Source: Cyclostephanos tholiformis (lineage: Eukaryota; Bacillariophyta; Thalassiosirophyceae; Thalassiosirales; Thalassiosiraceae). From it: a stretch of DNA of 35,885 bases. Position numbers and translations under genes: made by a program. The notes below the pieces were generated by a model. That model was not told where the DNA came from. It searched no databases and was given only the letters and a program-made list of their open reading frames with translations. Of this stretch, positions 18,556-28,470 are shown piece by piece. How positions within the stretch are numbered: the stretch's first letter is position 1; each line of letters begins with the position of its first letter. The stretch spans positions 1 through 35,885 of the forward strand of contig JALLPB010000014.1 of the NCBI GenBank assembly GCA_036939975.1. Direction: 5' to 3'.

Positions 18556-19581
18556 TCAACCACCATTCCTCCTACTCTCCCTCAGAATCGCATACTGCTT
18601 CATCACCCTCTCCCTCATCGCTTCCATACTCTGCTTTTCTTTCCGGATGCGCTGGTCAACTCCCTCTTTTCCAGTAGAAGTAGTATCAACTCCTCCGTCG
18701 CGATTCTTCTTCGCTAATTTGTGCGCGCCCCGAGGCAACATTGTGAATGTTGGTGGTCTTTCCGCCTGTACATCGAAAGCGGCGGTACGGGCAATCACCG
18801 TGTCCGAGTAATTTTGTTGCTTCGCTGGGTGTTTCTTCGCCGCGAATTTAGTCTCAGCATTTCGATTGGCAATGTATACATCATCGTCCTCGTCGTCGTC
18901 ACCCGCGCTAGCTCGTTTGCGCTTCTTAAGCCTCTTCTTTTCGAAGTATGCCTTTCGTTTTTCCTGCTTGGACATACCGGTATATGAATCGTCATCGATC
19001 TGTCGTTTATTTTTTTTTGTTGTTGGCGTGGGATTGGAACAAGCCGCGATGATGTCGCGGGTGGGAGTTTGGGCGGTTACGATCAGCGTCGTCGCCGAAT
19101 CATTTTTTTTCGTATTGGCCTTGTTGTTGATGACGGATCCCTTGGATGTCATATTCCCAATAGATGATGGCACACCCACGAATCGCGATGGCGTTGATGA
19201 CGCCGACGTGGATAATTGCGCGGCACCATTATCATCCCCCAAAAGTAAGTTCGGCTTGTCGTGTCCCTGTCTCTTCACGCTGCCCATCAGATCGTTCATA
19301 TCGAATTCGTCCCCCCCCTCCGGGGGAAGGTCGTACCCATCATCGTCCCCATATCCGTTGCTACCCCCTCCCCTCCCGCCGATGGCGACGTCGTCGGCTC
19401 TTTCCCCCCGCGCGCGTCGTTTCGATTTATTCATCTTCCGCGCCTTCATTTTGAGGGCCGTCTTGCTCCTACGCTTGACGCGGTGTAGGGTGGAGCAATC
19501 GCCGACGTCGCTTCTCCACGATCCATTCTTGGCGAATGGGTCGATTGATTTGACCTTCTTGTACCGCGCCACTCGTCCCAT
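18556..19581 (-). CDS. CCDC137-like basic nucleolar protein
   Basis: 341 residues from ATG 19581 (MGRVARYKKVKS). Highly charged: Lys/Arg-rich N-terminus, Gly/Asp-rich middle, EKRKAYFEKKRLKKRKR about 205-222, then SDTVIARTAAF...AERPPTFTMLPRG (about 258-290) and a C-terminal helix ending RVMKQYAILRESRR. The order of a Lys-rich helix, a 'D-T-V ... PP-x-x-T-x-x-P-R' segment and a terminal 'R-x-x-x-x-x-Y-x-x-L-R' helix resembles the CCDC137 family, a nucleolar/chromosome-periphery protein. The match is by memory of pattern, not by search, so the family assignment is tentative. It ends 114 bp from the convergent HA-repeat gene. Confidence 0.6.
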   Translation of the reverse strand: MGRVARYKKVKSIDPFAKNGSWRSDVGDCSTLHRVKRRSKTALKMKARKMNKSKRRARGERADDVAIGGRGGGSNGYGDDDGYDLPPEGGDEFDMNDLMGSVKRQGHDKPNLLLGDDNGAAQLSTSASSTPSRFVGVPSSIGNMTSKGSVINNKANTKKNDSATTLIVTAQTPTRDIIAACSNPTPTTKKNKRQIDDDSYTGMSKQEKRKAYFEKKRLKKRKRASAGDDDEDDDVYIANRNAETKFAAKKHPAKQQNYSDTVIARTAAFDVQAERPPTFTMLPRGAHKLAKKNRDGGVDTTSTGKEGVDQRIRKEKQSMEAMRERVMKQYAILRESRRNGG

Positions 19582-19949
19582 TTGTGATGGTGGATCCGGC
19601 GACGGGTGTTGTAAAAGGGGTTTAAGGTGGTAAAAGGTATTACTAGTTAGTAGTATGATTTTTCGCTGCTATCGTAGGTAGATTGGTTGTACCTACGAGA
19701 AGTTTTGGTGGTCCTCGGACATCGCCTCGCGAAAAAAAGGGGTACGATATCGTATCGTATGGTATCTATCATCTACTACACGGTGGTGGTGTATCGCAAG
19801 AGATATTATTGGTTCCCGTTGCCGCCGGCCCGCCCGTCGTCGTCGAATCTTCGGCACGAGCCACGTTGTTGGTCTCTCTATCCGACCCAATCATCATCGT
19901 ACCATCACATGAACTCTCCCCTCTTACTTCAGGCTACTCATCGCCCAGC
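19582..19949. other. divergent intergenic spacer
   Basis: 368 bp between the CCDC137-like start (19581) and the kinase ATG (19950). The kinase frame is open upstream to about 19683 but only from TTG. Short upstream ATGs in other frames (for example near 19759) could act as uORFs. No motif is recognised. Confidence 0.4.
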
Positions 19950-21464
19950 ATGTCCGCGCGACGGAGGCAATGGCAACCTCGCGGGCGCGGACGAGATTAC
20001 GTTCCCGATACAACGTCGCCCACTGCGGCCTCGAAACTTGCGTGGGTCAATACCTGTTGGACGGCGACGCATCGCGTCTTCCGTCGGACGGGGGCGGTGG
20101 CGGCGCGTCATTTCGTCCTTTGGTCCGGGGCGGTGGCGCGAATCGTCTACTTCCTGCCGAGACCGGTACGATGGGTGCGGTCCCCGACTCGGGGGCGCAG
20201 GTGGAGGATCGGCGTCATTCCAGGCGTACTGTTATTTTTGGCAATTATTATTCATCCTCTTTGGAATATCGCACTGGTAACTAGTCGGTTGATAAGTGAC
20301 GCCACCGCGCGGGTGGGACGTCGTTCGGTTACGAAAAACGGAGGGAGGGTAATGCCGAGATCCATTTACATAAATGGTTATCCGAATCCCCAACCGCTGA
20401 GGGACCCGGGGGGAACGATAATCGTTAGCAAGCGCGTCCTGCGCGAATGGCGACGCATCGAGGATGATGAGAGCTACGTATTCACTTATGAAGGGGACGT
20501 CCCGATGCCGGACGAGTGCGTGCCCATCGCACGGTGGGAAAATCGCTCGCGTCCCAATTGCAACGCGATTCACGAACTCGACGTTCCCTCCATGACTCTG
20601 ACGGGGGATTTTTATTACGTCGCGTCCGGCGGATCTAATGACGTGTTTCGGGTGCTTAATCCGGAAGATCACGACGTGGTCCTCAAGAAGTTCTCGCCGG
20701 GGAGGCGGCATCGCGCCGGTATTCCACACGCGAAAGAATATTTCAATTTTCATTATGACATCGTGAGGAGGGATGCGCTGGTCATGGAAAGGCTCACGAA
20801 ATCCAGTCACGTGCTGTCTCTTCACGGACACTGTGGATTCGCCGTCGTAGTTCCCCTCGCCGATGGGGGGACGTTCGGCGACGCGTTGGAAAAGTTAAAT
20901 TCAGAGGGGGATACCGGATGGCACGATATGTCCTCCCCCGAACGTCTCAAGTACGCCGCGGATGCAGCTAGGGGACTGGCCGACGTTCACGACATTCACG
21001 TGGTACACGGAGATTTGACAGTCAATCAATATTTGGTAACGAATGGGACGTTGCAACTTGGTGATTTCAACCGCGGAATTTTGCTGAGAAGGAATTCCAC
21101 GGATCCAAACAATTCGTTTTGTAGATTCGTCGAATTGCAGCAATTCGCAACTATGTCAGCGCCCGAAGTGTACAAGAATGAGCCCAAAACCAGTGCCATA
21201 GACGTATGGTCCTTGGGATCGTTACTTTATCATGTTCTAACCGGGAGGAGGGTTTGGAGCGGTAAAAAGGCTAGCTTCGCACGAGATGCCGTAATGAGGG
21301 GAGAGCTTCCGCACATACCTTCTTCGATATTGAACAGCTCTAATCCAGTTGACAAGATTTTGAAGGACGCATTGGACATGTGTTACATTTATGATCCGAG
21401 TCGAAGAGTGACTGCGAAAGAGGTTGCAACCTTTCTTGATAATAGTCATAAGGATTTGAGTTGA
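19950..21464 (+). CDS. membrane-anchored atypical protein kinase or pseudokinase (HGD, DFN motifs)
   Basis: 504 residues from ATG 19950 (MSARRRQWQPRG). A hydrophobic helix at about 88-111 (IGVIPGVLLFLAIII) follows a basic stretch, suggesting a single-pass or signal-anchor protein. The kinase-like domain (about 220-500) has a Gly-loop-like ASGGSNDVFRV, Lys 246/247 (VVLKKF), Glu 280, catalytic loop VVHGDLTVNQYLV (D355) and DFN (372-374) in place of DFG, then an APE-like SAPEVY and DVWSLG. The Asp of the catalytic loop and the DF of the magnesium loop are kept, but the usual Asn five residues after Asp is Gln. Similar DFN kinases occur in stramenopiles; activity is uncertain. Confidence 0.82.
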   Translation: MSARRRQWQPRGRGRDYVPDTTSPTAASKLAWVNTCWTATHRVFRRTGAVAARHFVLWSGAVARIVYFLPRPVRWVRSPTRGRRWRIGVIPGVLLFLAIIIHPLWNIALVTSRLISDATARVGRRSVTKNGGRVMPRSIYINGYPNPQPLRDPGGTIIVSKRVLREWRRIEDDESYVFTYEGDVPMPDECVPIARWENRSRPNCNAIHELDVPSMTLTGDFYYVASGGSNDVFRVLNPEDHDVVLKKFSPGRRHRAGIPHAKEYFNFHYDIVRRDALVMERLTKSSHVLSLHGHCGFAVVVPLADGGTFGDALEKLNSEGDTGWHDMSSPERLKYAADAARGLADVHDIHVVHGDLTVNQYLVTNGTLQLGDFNRGILLRRNSTDPNNSFCRFVELQQFATMSAPEVYKNEPKTSAIDVWSLGSLLYHVLTGRRVWSGKKASFARDAVMRGELPHIPSSILNSSNPVDKILKDALDMCYIYDPSRRVTAKEVATFLDNSHKDLS

Positions 21465-21786
21465 TTGTTTAAGCACAACATCACCATCCAAAAACATTAT
21501 TTTGGAGGGCGGTGTGCAGAAATCAGGCGGGAAAGAGCCCGAATTGAGTCGGGAGTGTTGTGTACATACCATACCGCCGCGCCGCCGCCGCCCTCAAAAC
21601 CGCCTGATGATGAACCGCCCCATCTCACAATGTCAGCGGCGAAGCCCCTCTATCGGCTTGTACACTTAGGTAATTTATTTTAGAGCCCAAAACATTAATA
21701 CCTATTCTCCATGATAATAGCAAGTCTGTTTCGTATCATTGTGCCCGCAATAAGAAATAATCTAGTAGCCATAAACATGATAAAAC
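21465..21786. other. intergenic spacer
   Basis: 322 bp between the kinase stop and the first exon of the pseudogene. It holds the kinase 3' flank and presumably the old promoter of the pseudogene. No gene or repeat is recognised; there is a CCG-rich stretch near 21575-21600. Confidence 0.4.
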
Positions 21787-23222
21787 ATGGCAGTGCATGG
21801 AAAAATAACCAAAAAAGCAGGGGATCTGCTCGAGCCGGGAGACGAGGAATCGAGTGATTACGACGAAAGTTCTATGAACTCGTCATCGACTCAGTCAAAG
21901 ATCAAAACGACGCCATTTCAAAAATTGAAATCTCTTTAGGGTAAGTTTCCATAGACTTTCTATGCCAGGGTTAGATGCGTTCGATTCGACCTACTAATAA
22001 ATGCCTAGGCTCGGTCACGCTTTGTTTAATTGATGCGGTGGCAGCGTCTGTGGTAGCGATTATTCTTGACCCAGGAAATATAGTGTATATCATGGCGGGA
22101 ATAACCGTGTTCAACTCTCTTCTTTCTGCATTTAAGGAATACCATATCATGAAACTTCCTTGTGAGTAACCTTATTTTGGGTTCGTATAATTAAATGAAT
22201 ATTGAACATCGCCCTGCGCCTCTCACGTCAACACTTAAATGGACCAATAATTCAACGCTGAGAAGTTTGAACAATCAACTCCGAGATAAAGCCAATCAAT
22301 TACAGGATGAGGTAAACATCCTTACAGAAGAAATAGAATTTCTTGAGCCTGAAGCTCAAAGGTGAGCGCATGTTGACATCGACAATTTGGGGATTAATCC
22401 TTACGATGAAATTCTAATGCAGAGCATCTGTAGTAGAGGAAAAGCTCAAATTCATTGCAGATAAACAGAATTATAATGTTGATAGCTTCTTGCTGTAGTG
22501 AAAGAAAACGAATCAATTCTTAATCTAATGCGAGTGAGTTGCTCATTTTGGTGTGCGTGATTCTTTCGTGACAGTAAAAATCCACCGCACTTTCTCTAAC
22601 CCATCTCTTTGTGGATGCATCGACCTGACAGGATAATCTGAGACAAAGGATTGTATAGGATGTTGTGAAGATTGTGATGTTGTGTGATAAGGACAATTCT
22701 GGAGGCTTTTGCAACGTAGAGCTCAAGGCGTTAGCTCTCAGAATATGGCTGCAACTATCAGAATATGGGGTCGAGTTCGACGAACGAAAATTTTACTCTT
22801 TAATGAGAGCGAATCATTATGTTGAATCCGCTCTCGGCATTTTGAAACGTCTGATTCCTTCAAAAATCGACGAGGAGAGTGAATATTCAAAAGAGTGTGA
22901 GGATGACAAAGAAGTCGCTGCCGCTGACGATGACGGTGACGATCTATGTGATATCTTTCGTATATCTGATCCTCGCTACTCACTCTCTGCACTTGATGGA
23001 GTTGATGAAGTGCGAATATCATGTTGCCTGCCACCAAAGTCATCACTTGACACTGAAACTCAACGAAGGAAGTCATATTCTTCTCGGAGGCCGTCGAGTT
23101 CGAAGGTCCTGAATTGGCCCTCTCCCTCTGAAGAAGCACCATCGCTAGACAGAAGGCGGAAGAGGGATAAGCTGAAAGCTGCTTTTTCTCGTGGCAATAG
23201 TTGGAGAGAGTTGTTTAGGTAG
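21787..23222 (+). pseudogene. decayed coiled-coil/EF-hand-like membrane protein gene (diatom family)
   Basis: Remains of a five-exon gene: A 21787-21940 (MAVHGKITKKAG), B 22009-22161 (two hydrophobic helices, SVTLCLIDAVAASVV...), C about 22201-22361 (coiled coil, LRSLNNQLRDKANQLQDEV), D 22423-22533, E 22632-23222 (VMLCDKDNSGGFCNVE, EF-hand-like). Splice phases agree between most exons, but there are lesions: TAG as the last full codon of exon A (21937-21939); no AG acceptor before exon C; a one-base loss in exon D between NVDSF and AVVKENESIL; and TAG at 22656-22658 in exon E (RIV*DVVKI). Exon E stays open for 188 codons after that stop. The family is common in diatoms with unknown function. 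It ends 15 bp from the convergent gene. Confidence 0.72.
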
Positions 23223-23237
23223 TTTATCCGAAACATG

Positions 23238-24494
23238 TTAAATATTGAAAAATTCAACAGCGTGGCGATACGACGCTAGTTTCCATCTTAGCTCATCCCC
23301 GTTGGGATCTCCATCTAGGCAGCCTTCGAATTTTCCCACCATCAACGACGTTCTTGTCTTAGTTTTGCCTTCATTGTTGACTGAAGATTGTTGCAACTCA
23401 TACAATACCTCCAGCTGCGTGATCACCTGTGCCTTGGATTCCTCCTCCTCTGTACATATACGCTGGCGGTGAGGTATGAGAGAGCCGTCTTCAAGTGGTG
23501 CATCTGGATCATCATTTTTTTTCTGCAGCATTGTTTGTTCGGCTGATGGAGAGGGTGGGTAAACTTCTTCCACCCTTGCACTGAGAAGAGCCACGTTCAT
23601 AACTTTGGTGTCATCATTTATCACCATCATCATGTCGTGGTAGTCTCTAAATTTGTCTGCACAGTCAACAGTTTGCACTTTTGCCATTGAGAAGGTTGCA
23701 ATCGGGGCGAGCAGTTCCCATAGTATCACGTTCATAGTCTCTGGAGTGGTCATGTCTTGTAAACTACTCCTACCATTGACCGAGTCCGGATTATTCGAAG
23801 CAATATCACGTACTCTTTCGATCAACTCGGATGAAATATCTTCGCTTTCCGATTTTTCATTATCTTCAACTCCATGTTCAAGAGCTTTCTGTCTCGCTTC
23901 GAGAGTCGCATCGATGACTTTTTTCAACGTGGGAAAAAGCGCGTCCTTCTCGCGGTGGAATTGCTCCAATGCCCAGCCGCAGCCATCCAAGAATTCACGA
24001 ATGTTAAACTTGTGATTCTTTTGTAATAGAGGATTGCCCAATTCCTCGTATAGTGTTAAAGATTTTAGAAAACCCATGTCAGATTGTCCCAAAACTCTGG
24101 TATTGATCACGCTTCCCACCAGCCTTCCGTCATCCTCGGTATCGACCTCGGGAGGGGCGGTCGTCAATGACAAAAATCGATCACGTGCCTCCTGGGATAG
24201 GCACAGGGAAATGACCGCGTCAATTGCAGACGAGATGTGATGGGCGAGATACGAAAATGAGCCGGGATGTCTGTATTGGAGTAATTTCGGATTTTTGTGA
24301 TGATGCAAGAGCGCGTATGGCGGTGGTGTTGACGGTGGCGTCGAGCTGGGTGGTTGTTGTGCCGATACGGCATTTGCCGAGGCAGAGACGGCGGCGGCGG
24401 CGGCGGCTTTTGCCGAGTCTTTCATCGCCAACGTCGCTTCCGCGGTGATGGACTTCGCCACCTTCAGGAGCAGTGCGCGCGTTGGATTCGTCAT
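23238..24494 (-). CDS. unrecognised 418-aa protein
   Basis: Single exon from ATG 24494 (MTNPTRALLLKV). I do not recognise the family. The first 45 residues are Ala/Lys/Ser-rich and amphipathic, compatible with an organelle-targeting or helical leader, followed by a Pro-rich linker (PPSSTPPSTPPP). The rest is mostly helical: LAHHISSAIDAVISLCLSQEARDRFL, LGNPLLQKNHKFNIREFLDGCGWALEQFHREKDALF as the most conserved-looking block, and ETMNVILWELLAPIATFSMAKVQTVDC. No transmembrane helix or catalytic motif is obvious. Its upstream region (24495-24698) contains repeated GTTTAGAC elements and then the Harbinger insertion. Confidence 0.75.
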   Translation of the reverse strand: MTNPTRALLLKVAKSITAEATLAMKDSAKAAAAAAVSASANAVSAQQPPSSTPPSTPPPYALLHHHKNPKLLQYRHPGSFSYLAHHISSAIDAVISLCLSQEARDRFLSLTTAPPEVDTEDDGRLVGSVINTRVLGQSDMGFLKSLTLYEELGNPLLQKNHKFNIREFLDGCGWALEQFHREKDALFPTLKKVIDATLEARQKALEHGVEDNEKSESEDISSELIERVRDIASNNPDSVNGRSSLQDMTTPETMNVILWELLAPIATFSMAKVQTVDCADKFRDYHDMMMVINDDTKVMNVALLSARVEEVYPPSPSAEQTMLQKKNDDPDAPLEDGSLIPHRQRICTEEEESKAQVITQLEVLYELQQSSVNNEGKTKTRTSLMVGKFEGCLDGDPNGDELRWKLASYRHAVEFFNI

Positions 24495-24673
24495 GGTGTG
24501 CTGAGGCGGCGCCTTAGTTAAGGAACTCCTTGTTCCTATGAGAGCATCGGCTCATTGGAGTTGAGGGAATAGTGAGAGAATGAGCGAGCAGGAGATACTG
24601 TAGGAATACGCTGTTTAGACAAACGCAAACGACATGATTTCTCCTAAATCATAGTGGGTGACTGCATTTATTC

Positions 24674-24690
24674 GTCTAAACGGTTTAGAC
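24674..24690. repeat. 17-bp palindrome beside the Harbinger insertion
   Basis: GTCTAAACGGTTTAGAC is a perfect palindrome with a central G, 5 bp before the TTA target site. A further GTTTAGAC lies at 24613-24620. It may be a regulatory site of the gene starting at 24494. Confidence 0.6.
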
Positions 24691-24695
24691 CGGAT

Positions 24696-24698
24696 TTA
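24696..24698. repeat. target site duplication TTA (left)
   Basis: TTA directly before the left TIR; its partner is at 28497-28499. Confidence 0.85.
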
Positions 24699-24724
24699 GG
24701 CTGTAATTTTGTTAGGCAAATACC
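24699..24724 (+). repeat. left terminal inverted repeat of the Harbinger element
   Basis: 26 bp, inverted copy at 28471-28496 with one mismatch (AAATACC here, AGATACC in the inverted right end). Confidence 0.92.
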
Positions 24725-24746
24725 TTTTTCAGAAGACGGTGTCCGG

Positions 24747-24776
24747 CTTCGCACCATCTTTTTTTTTGGTGCGAAG
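24747..24776. repeat. subterminal hairpin in the Harbinger element
   Basis: CTTCGCACC (24747-24755) and GGTGCGAAG (24768-24776) are perfectly complementary with a 12-nt loop containing a T run. It lies 22 bp inside the left TIR. Confidence 0.7.
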
Positions 24777-24867
24777 GTCGTATTTGCTCAAAAACCGCCA
24801 AAAAGCGCGATTTTGTTGCGCCGATACGCAGATACGCTTACAAAATGACCATTTTTTATTTGCGGAT

Positions 24868-24898
24868 TGTATTTGCACAAGTGAAATGTGCAAATACA
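24868..24898. repeat. subterminal inverted repeat TGTATTTGCACA / TGTGCAAATACA
   Basis: Perfect 12-bp arms with a 7-nt spacer. The core ATTTGCACA recurs in the right subterminal region (28365-28373), suggesting binding sites for the transposase or accessory protein. Confidence 0.7.
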
Positions 24899-25133
24899 GG
24901 CCTCTGTATTTGTCGCGCAAATAATTTATTTGTATATGCAAACGCTAAAAACAACGCCAAATCCTCGCCGTAATTCGCCTATTTTGTGCCTTTCTCCATT
25001 CCACGCGGCACTGTGCTCCGTTGCGGCCTCCTTCCATGACATTCCTCCGCCGCGCTTTTGTTGCCTCCTGGTCTCCCCCCCTCCTTTTTCGCCGCCCAGC
25101 CGCTGTTGCGTTCCATCACGCTGCATCCTTGCA

Positions 25134-26588
25134 ATGTTTCCCCCTCCTCCCCTCGTCGCATCTGATCCTTCTGATGAATTCGAGCGCGAAATCCTCCGTG
25201 AGTTCGCGTTCGTCGATTTCGACTTTTCCCGGCTATTTGACTTCAGTCGAATATTTGAGGGTGGGGGCGGTGATCTGTCTGTTGGATCATTTGACTCCGG
25301 AGCTCTCTCGGTTGATTACTCTGATGTCGATTCCTCGTCTGCGCGTCGCGAGCGCCGTCGTCGACGCCGTAAGAGGCGAAGCTCTAATCGCATGTATCGC
25401 ATTGAGAGCGTCAAGACATCGTGTTGGTATCGCGAGTTTCTGAAGCCCGGTCCTGTTAGGGAGTTGACCTACGAGTTGTCTGGCCCGGATCGGCATTCAG
25501 AGTTTCGTGACTTCTTCCGCATGCCACTCTCGAAGCTAGACGAACTCGTCGACATTTTAATTCGGCGTGGCTATATTAAAATGCCGCGATCGTTGTTTCG
25601 GCGTGGCGAGTTTCAAGAGCGAGCTGAGCTTCTTGTGATGGCTGCTCTGCATATTTTGGCAAAAGGGGCAACATTTAAGTGTTGCCGCACTCTCACGCAT
25701 ATATCTACGTCGGAGGTGCGGAAGTTTTTCTTTGCGTTTCTCGATGCGATGGTTGATATGAAGGATGAGTATATTTTTTTGCCTCCCAATGTCACCGCAC
25801 TCAATCGTGTCATGCAGGCATACTCGAATCTCGGTTTGCCTGGCGCATGTGGGTCGATGGATGTGGTTCACATCAAATGGTCCGCCTGTCCTGCCGGTGA
25901 TCACAACCGTGCAAAGGGGAAAGAAGGCTATCCAACGATAGCCTTCCAGTGCATCACCGACAACACCCGACGATTTCTGTCAGTGTACGGCCCGCAGTTT
26001 GGAACACGAAACGACAAGGAGATCGTTAAGCTCGACCCCTTCATTAGGAAAATCCGCAGCGGTTGGTACTCCAAGGTATGGTGGCGTTACTTTGCGCAGC
26101 AGGAGACTGGCGGCGGGATTGGGATGGAGAGGGGTGTTTACGTCATATGCGACAATGGATACCTGCGATGGCCACAACTCATTTGTCCTTACACAGCGGA
26201 CGAGCCTTCATACACGGAATCTGGATATTTTTCTGCAAATATTGAGAGTGTTCGGAAGGACGTTGAGTGCACGTTTGGTATTATAAAAAAGAGATGGAAG
26301 ATTCTTAACAACGGCTTGTTGTATCGTGAGATTACTGACTGTGAGAAGATCTTTTTGTCTTGTTGTTGTCTCCATAACTTTATGCTGAACATCAACGAGA
26401 GCTGTGATGTCAGGGTTGGCCGTGGTGCACCCCTTCCTGGTGATGGAATTTGGCTCGATGGAGGCAGTGACACAGCAAACACGGAGGATTCTGAGCGGAT
26501 GTTAGCATTTAAATTTGGTAAGCGTCGTGAGCTTCTGGCTAAGCACTTAAACATTTCTAGACATAGAGGTGAACAGATTGATGTATAA
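25134..26588 (+). CDS. PIF/Harbinger transposase (DDE superfamily)
   Basis: 484 residues from ATG 25134 (MFPPPPLVASDPSDEF); ATG 24936 is an in-frame alternative, but the extra N-terminus is pyrimidine-run coded and probably 5' UTR. Acidic N-terminus, then an Arg cluster (RRERRRRRRKRR), a helical DNA-binding-like part (FRMPLSKLDELVDILIRRGY), and the catalytic core with D243 (GSMDVVHIKW), D340 (VICDNGYLRW) and E378 (RKDVECTFGIIKKRWKIL). These motifs and the CLHNFML ending are those of the Harbinger/plant-transposon DDE family. It should cut the TIRs together with the accessory protein. It is convergent with the accessory gene, 54 bp apart. Confidence 0.92.
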   Translation: MFPPPPLVASDPSDEFEREILREFAFVDFDFSRLFDFSRIFEGGGGDLSVGSFDSGALSVDYSDVDSSSARRERRRRRRKRRSSNRMYRIESVKTSCWYREFLKPGPVRELTYELSGPDRHSEFRDFFRMPLSKLDELVDILIRRGYIKMPRSLFRRGEFQERAELLVMAALHILAKGATFKCCRTLTHISTSEVRKFFFAFLDAMVDMKDEYIFLPPNVTALNRVMQAYSNLGLPGACGSMDVVHIKWSACPAGDHNRAKGKEGYPTIAFQCITDNTRRFLSVYGPQFGTRNDKEIVKLDPFIRKIRSGWYSKVWWRYFAQQETGGGIGMERGVYVICDNGYLRWPQLICPYTADEPSYTESGYFSANIESVRKDVECTFGIIKKRWKILNNGLLYREITDCEKIFLSCCCLHNFMLNINESCDVRVGRGAPLPGDGIWLDGGSDTANTEDSERMLAFKFGKRRELLAKHLNISRHRGEQIDV

Positions 26589-26642
26589 ACTAGTTCCTAT
26601 TACTTTGTTATTTGCCATATATTTAACGTACTACATAAATCA

Positions 26643-28314
26643 TCACTCTAGGCTATCGTCATCATCGTCGAGAAGTGGATCGACTCCCGCCGTCAGATCA
26701 ACCTCCATTCCCTTGCGACCCGTAGGTGTCGACGATTGAAGGGTCGATGACTCATTCCCTCCCCCACTCCTCTTCACTCCAGGCAACTGGTCGATGAGAT
26801 CCGCCACCCTCTTGTTGTACTCCGCCTCTCCGTGGATACTCTTCAGTATGTCCGCATTTTCACGCATCGTATTTATCTGAGTGACAATCATATCCAACTC
26901 CGTTTTCTTCGAATACGCATTCATGCCCTCCATCTTTGCCTTCTTGATAGCCCGATCAAAGTCACCATAGGTCCCCTGGATGGGTGTTGGACGATCCAAC
27001 CTCGCGTTAGCTCTCTCCTCTGTCACATCGCGCTTTTTATCTTTTCGCAATTCCTTGCGTGTCCGGCCAGGCGGCAGCTTCGTCGGATGACAGGATAAAT
27101 CCTTGTTATCCTTGTGAACCAGACAAGCAAGCATAAACTTACATGTCTCGCTCGTGAGCCACCATCCGTCAGGAATTGCATGCCACACATCCTCCTTATT
27201 ACTGTAGTCTAAATCTGGCTCAGCCTATGCATAACGCAACCCAAAAAGATTAGAAAAATTGTGACAGACGAATACAGAAATTCAACAATCAGCATCTCGT
27301 TACCGGGTATCGCTCTGACCAGAGCTTGATGATATATGGACGCTTCATGTCAAGAAGCTGAGTACTACCACTGGGAAGTTCAGAGGGGCAGTTGATCCCC
27401 GGAAACTTCGACGCAAATGTCTTCACCTCCGTCATCTCCCTCTCGTGCTTCCGCCACAAAGTCTCCCCTGTCATATTTTTCTTGGAACCCTTGTAACCGG
27501 CCAGCATGTCAACGCGCACGGACTCACACACAAAATGGACCGGGTCAATATCCTGAATCAAACGCTGATACTTCTTCAGTATCATATCACCCATGGCCGG
27601 CTTACGCATCGGATTAAGGCCCCTAACGTACGATCCTGCCTCAATCAACAGGACGAGCTCCACCGCCTTCCGGTTCATCTGGGAGATCCTCTCGCCTTCC
27701 ATGTAATGAGCAAGGCGCTCGTGGAACGTGTACCTGCTGACCTCGGCGTCAGTAGGTACATCGAGATCGGACGGATAATCACTACTATCCGCGAACCCTC
27801 CCCCTCTTTTCAACGCTCCCGCACCCATCAACAAATCCTCGCTGACACTGCTACCACTGGCAATAGTAGTACTGGGAGAACCCCCAGGCATGACAGCCGC
27901 AGCAACAGCAAAGGAAGCAGCGTCGCCGGCATTATCCACAACAGTGGCGACGGGGACAAATCCTGGACGCTCATCAGGAGAAGGGCGACGCGACTGACTA
28001 GCAATATGCGCGATAGCAGCCGTCTTGGATGCTCGGGGGGGAGACTCGCGGAGAGAAGGGGTGGGCGTCTTCCCCAGCTGAGCTGCGCACGAAGCCAAAA
28101 CGTCAGCGCGAGCCTTCTTGCGCTCGGCTTGAACCGCAGCCACCACAGACGAGCCGGCGGGGGCAGCACTCATCTGGCGCTGTCTAACAACCCAAGCGCT
28201 GTGAACACGGTGCGAGAGCTTGGAGACCCTCTTCGCAGAAGGGGGAGGAGGAGGGCAGTCGCCGTCGCCACCGGCAATGGGGGCATCAACGAGGAAGAAC
28301 TCGGAGGTCGGCAT
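26643..28314 (-). CDS. Harbinger accessory protein (second transposon gene), two exons
   Basis: Exons 28314-27304 and 27224-26643; intron 79 bp (GTAACG...GCATAG) in phase 0, joining ...SERYP to AEPDLDYSNKEDVWHAIPDGWW. Spliced length 530 residues. The N-terminal 170 residues are low-complexity Ala/Ser/Pro; the middle (FHERLAHYMEGERISQMNRKAVELVLL) and the second exon are helical with a basic segment (PPGRTRKELRKDKKRDV) and an acidic C-terminus. PIF/Harbinger elements usually encode a Myb/SANT-like partner that carries the transposase to DNA and nucleus; no clear Myb repeat could be recognised, so the role rests on position inside the element. Confidence 0.8.
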
Positions 28315-28470
28315 TGTGGCACGTCAGGCGGCACAAAAAAACAGGCGGGAAAGGATATCTGTGCATTTGCACATTTGCAACTGCAACGCTGCAACAAAAT
28401 CGTGCAGATACAGAAAAAAAGACAAAAGACACCATCTGTCCAGAGCGGCTCCAGGAAGTTCCTCCAAAAC

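Noticed and set aside
24747..24776. Hairpin plus T-run as a transcription terminator
   Set aside because: Factor-independent terminators are a bacterial feature; here the hairpin lies in the end of a eukaryotic DNA transposon.
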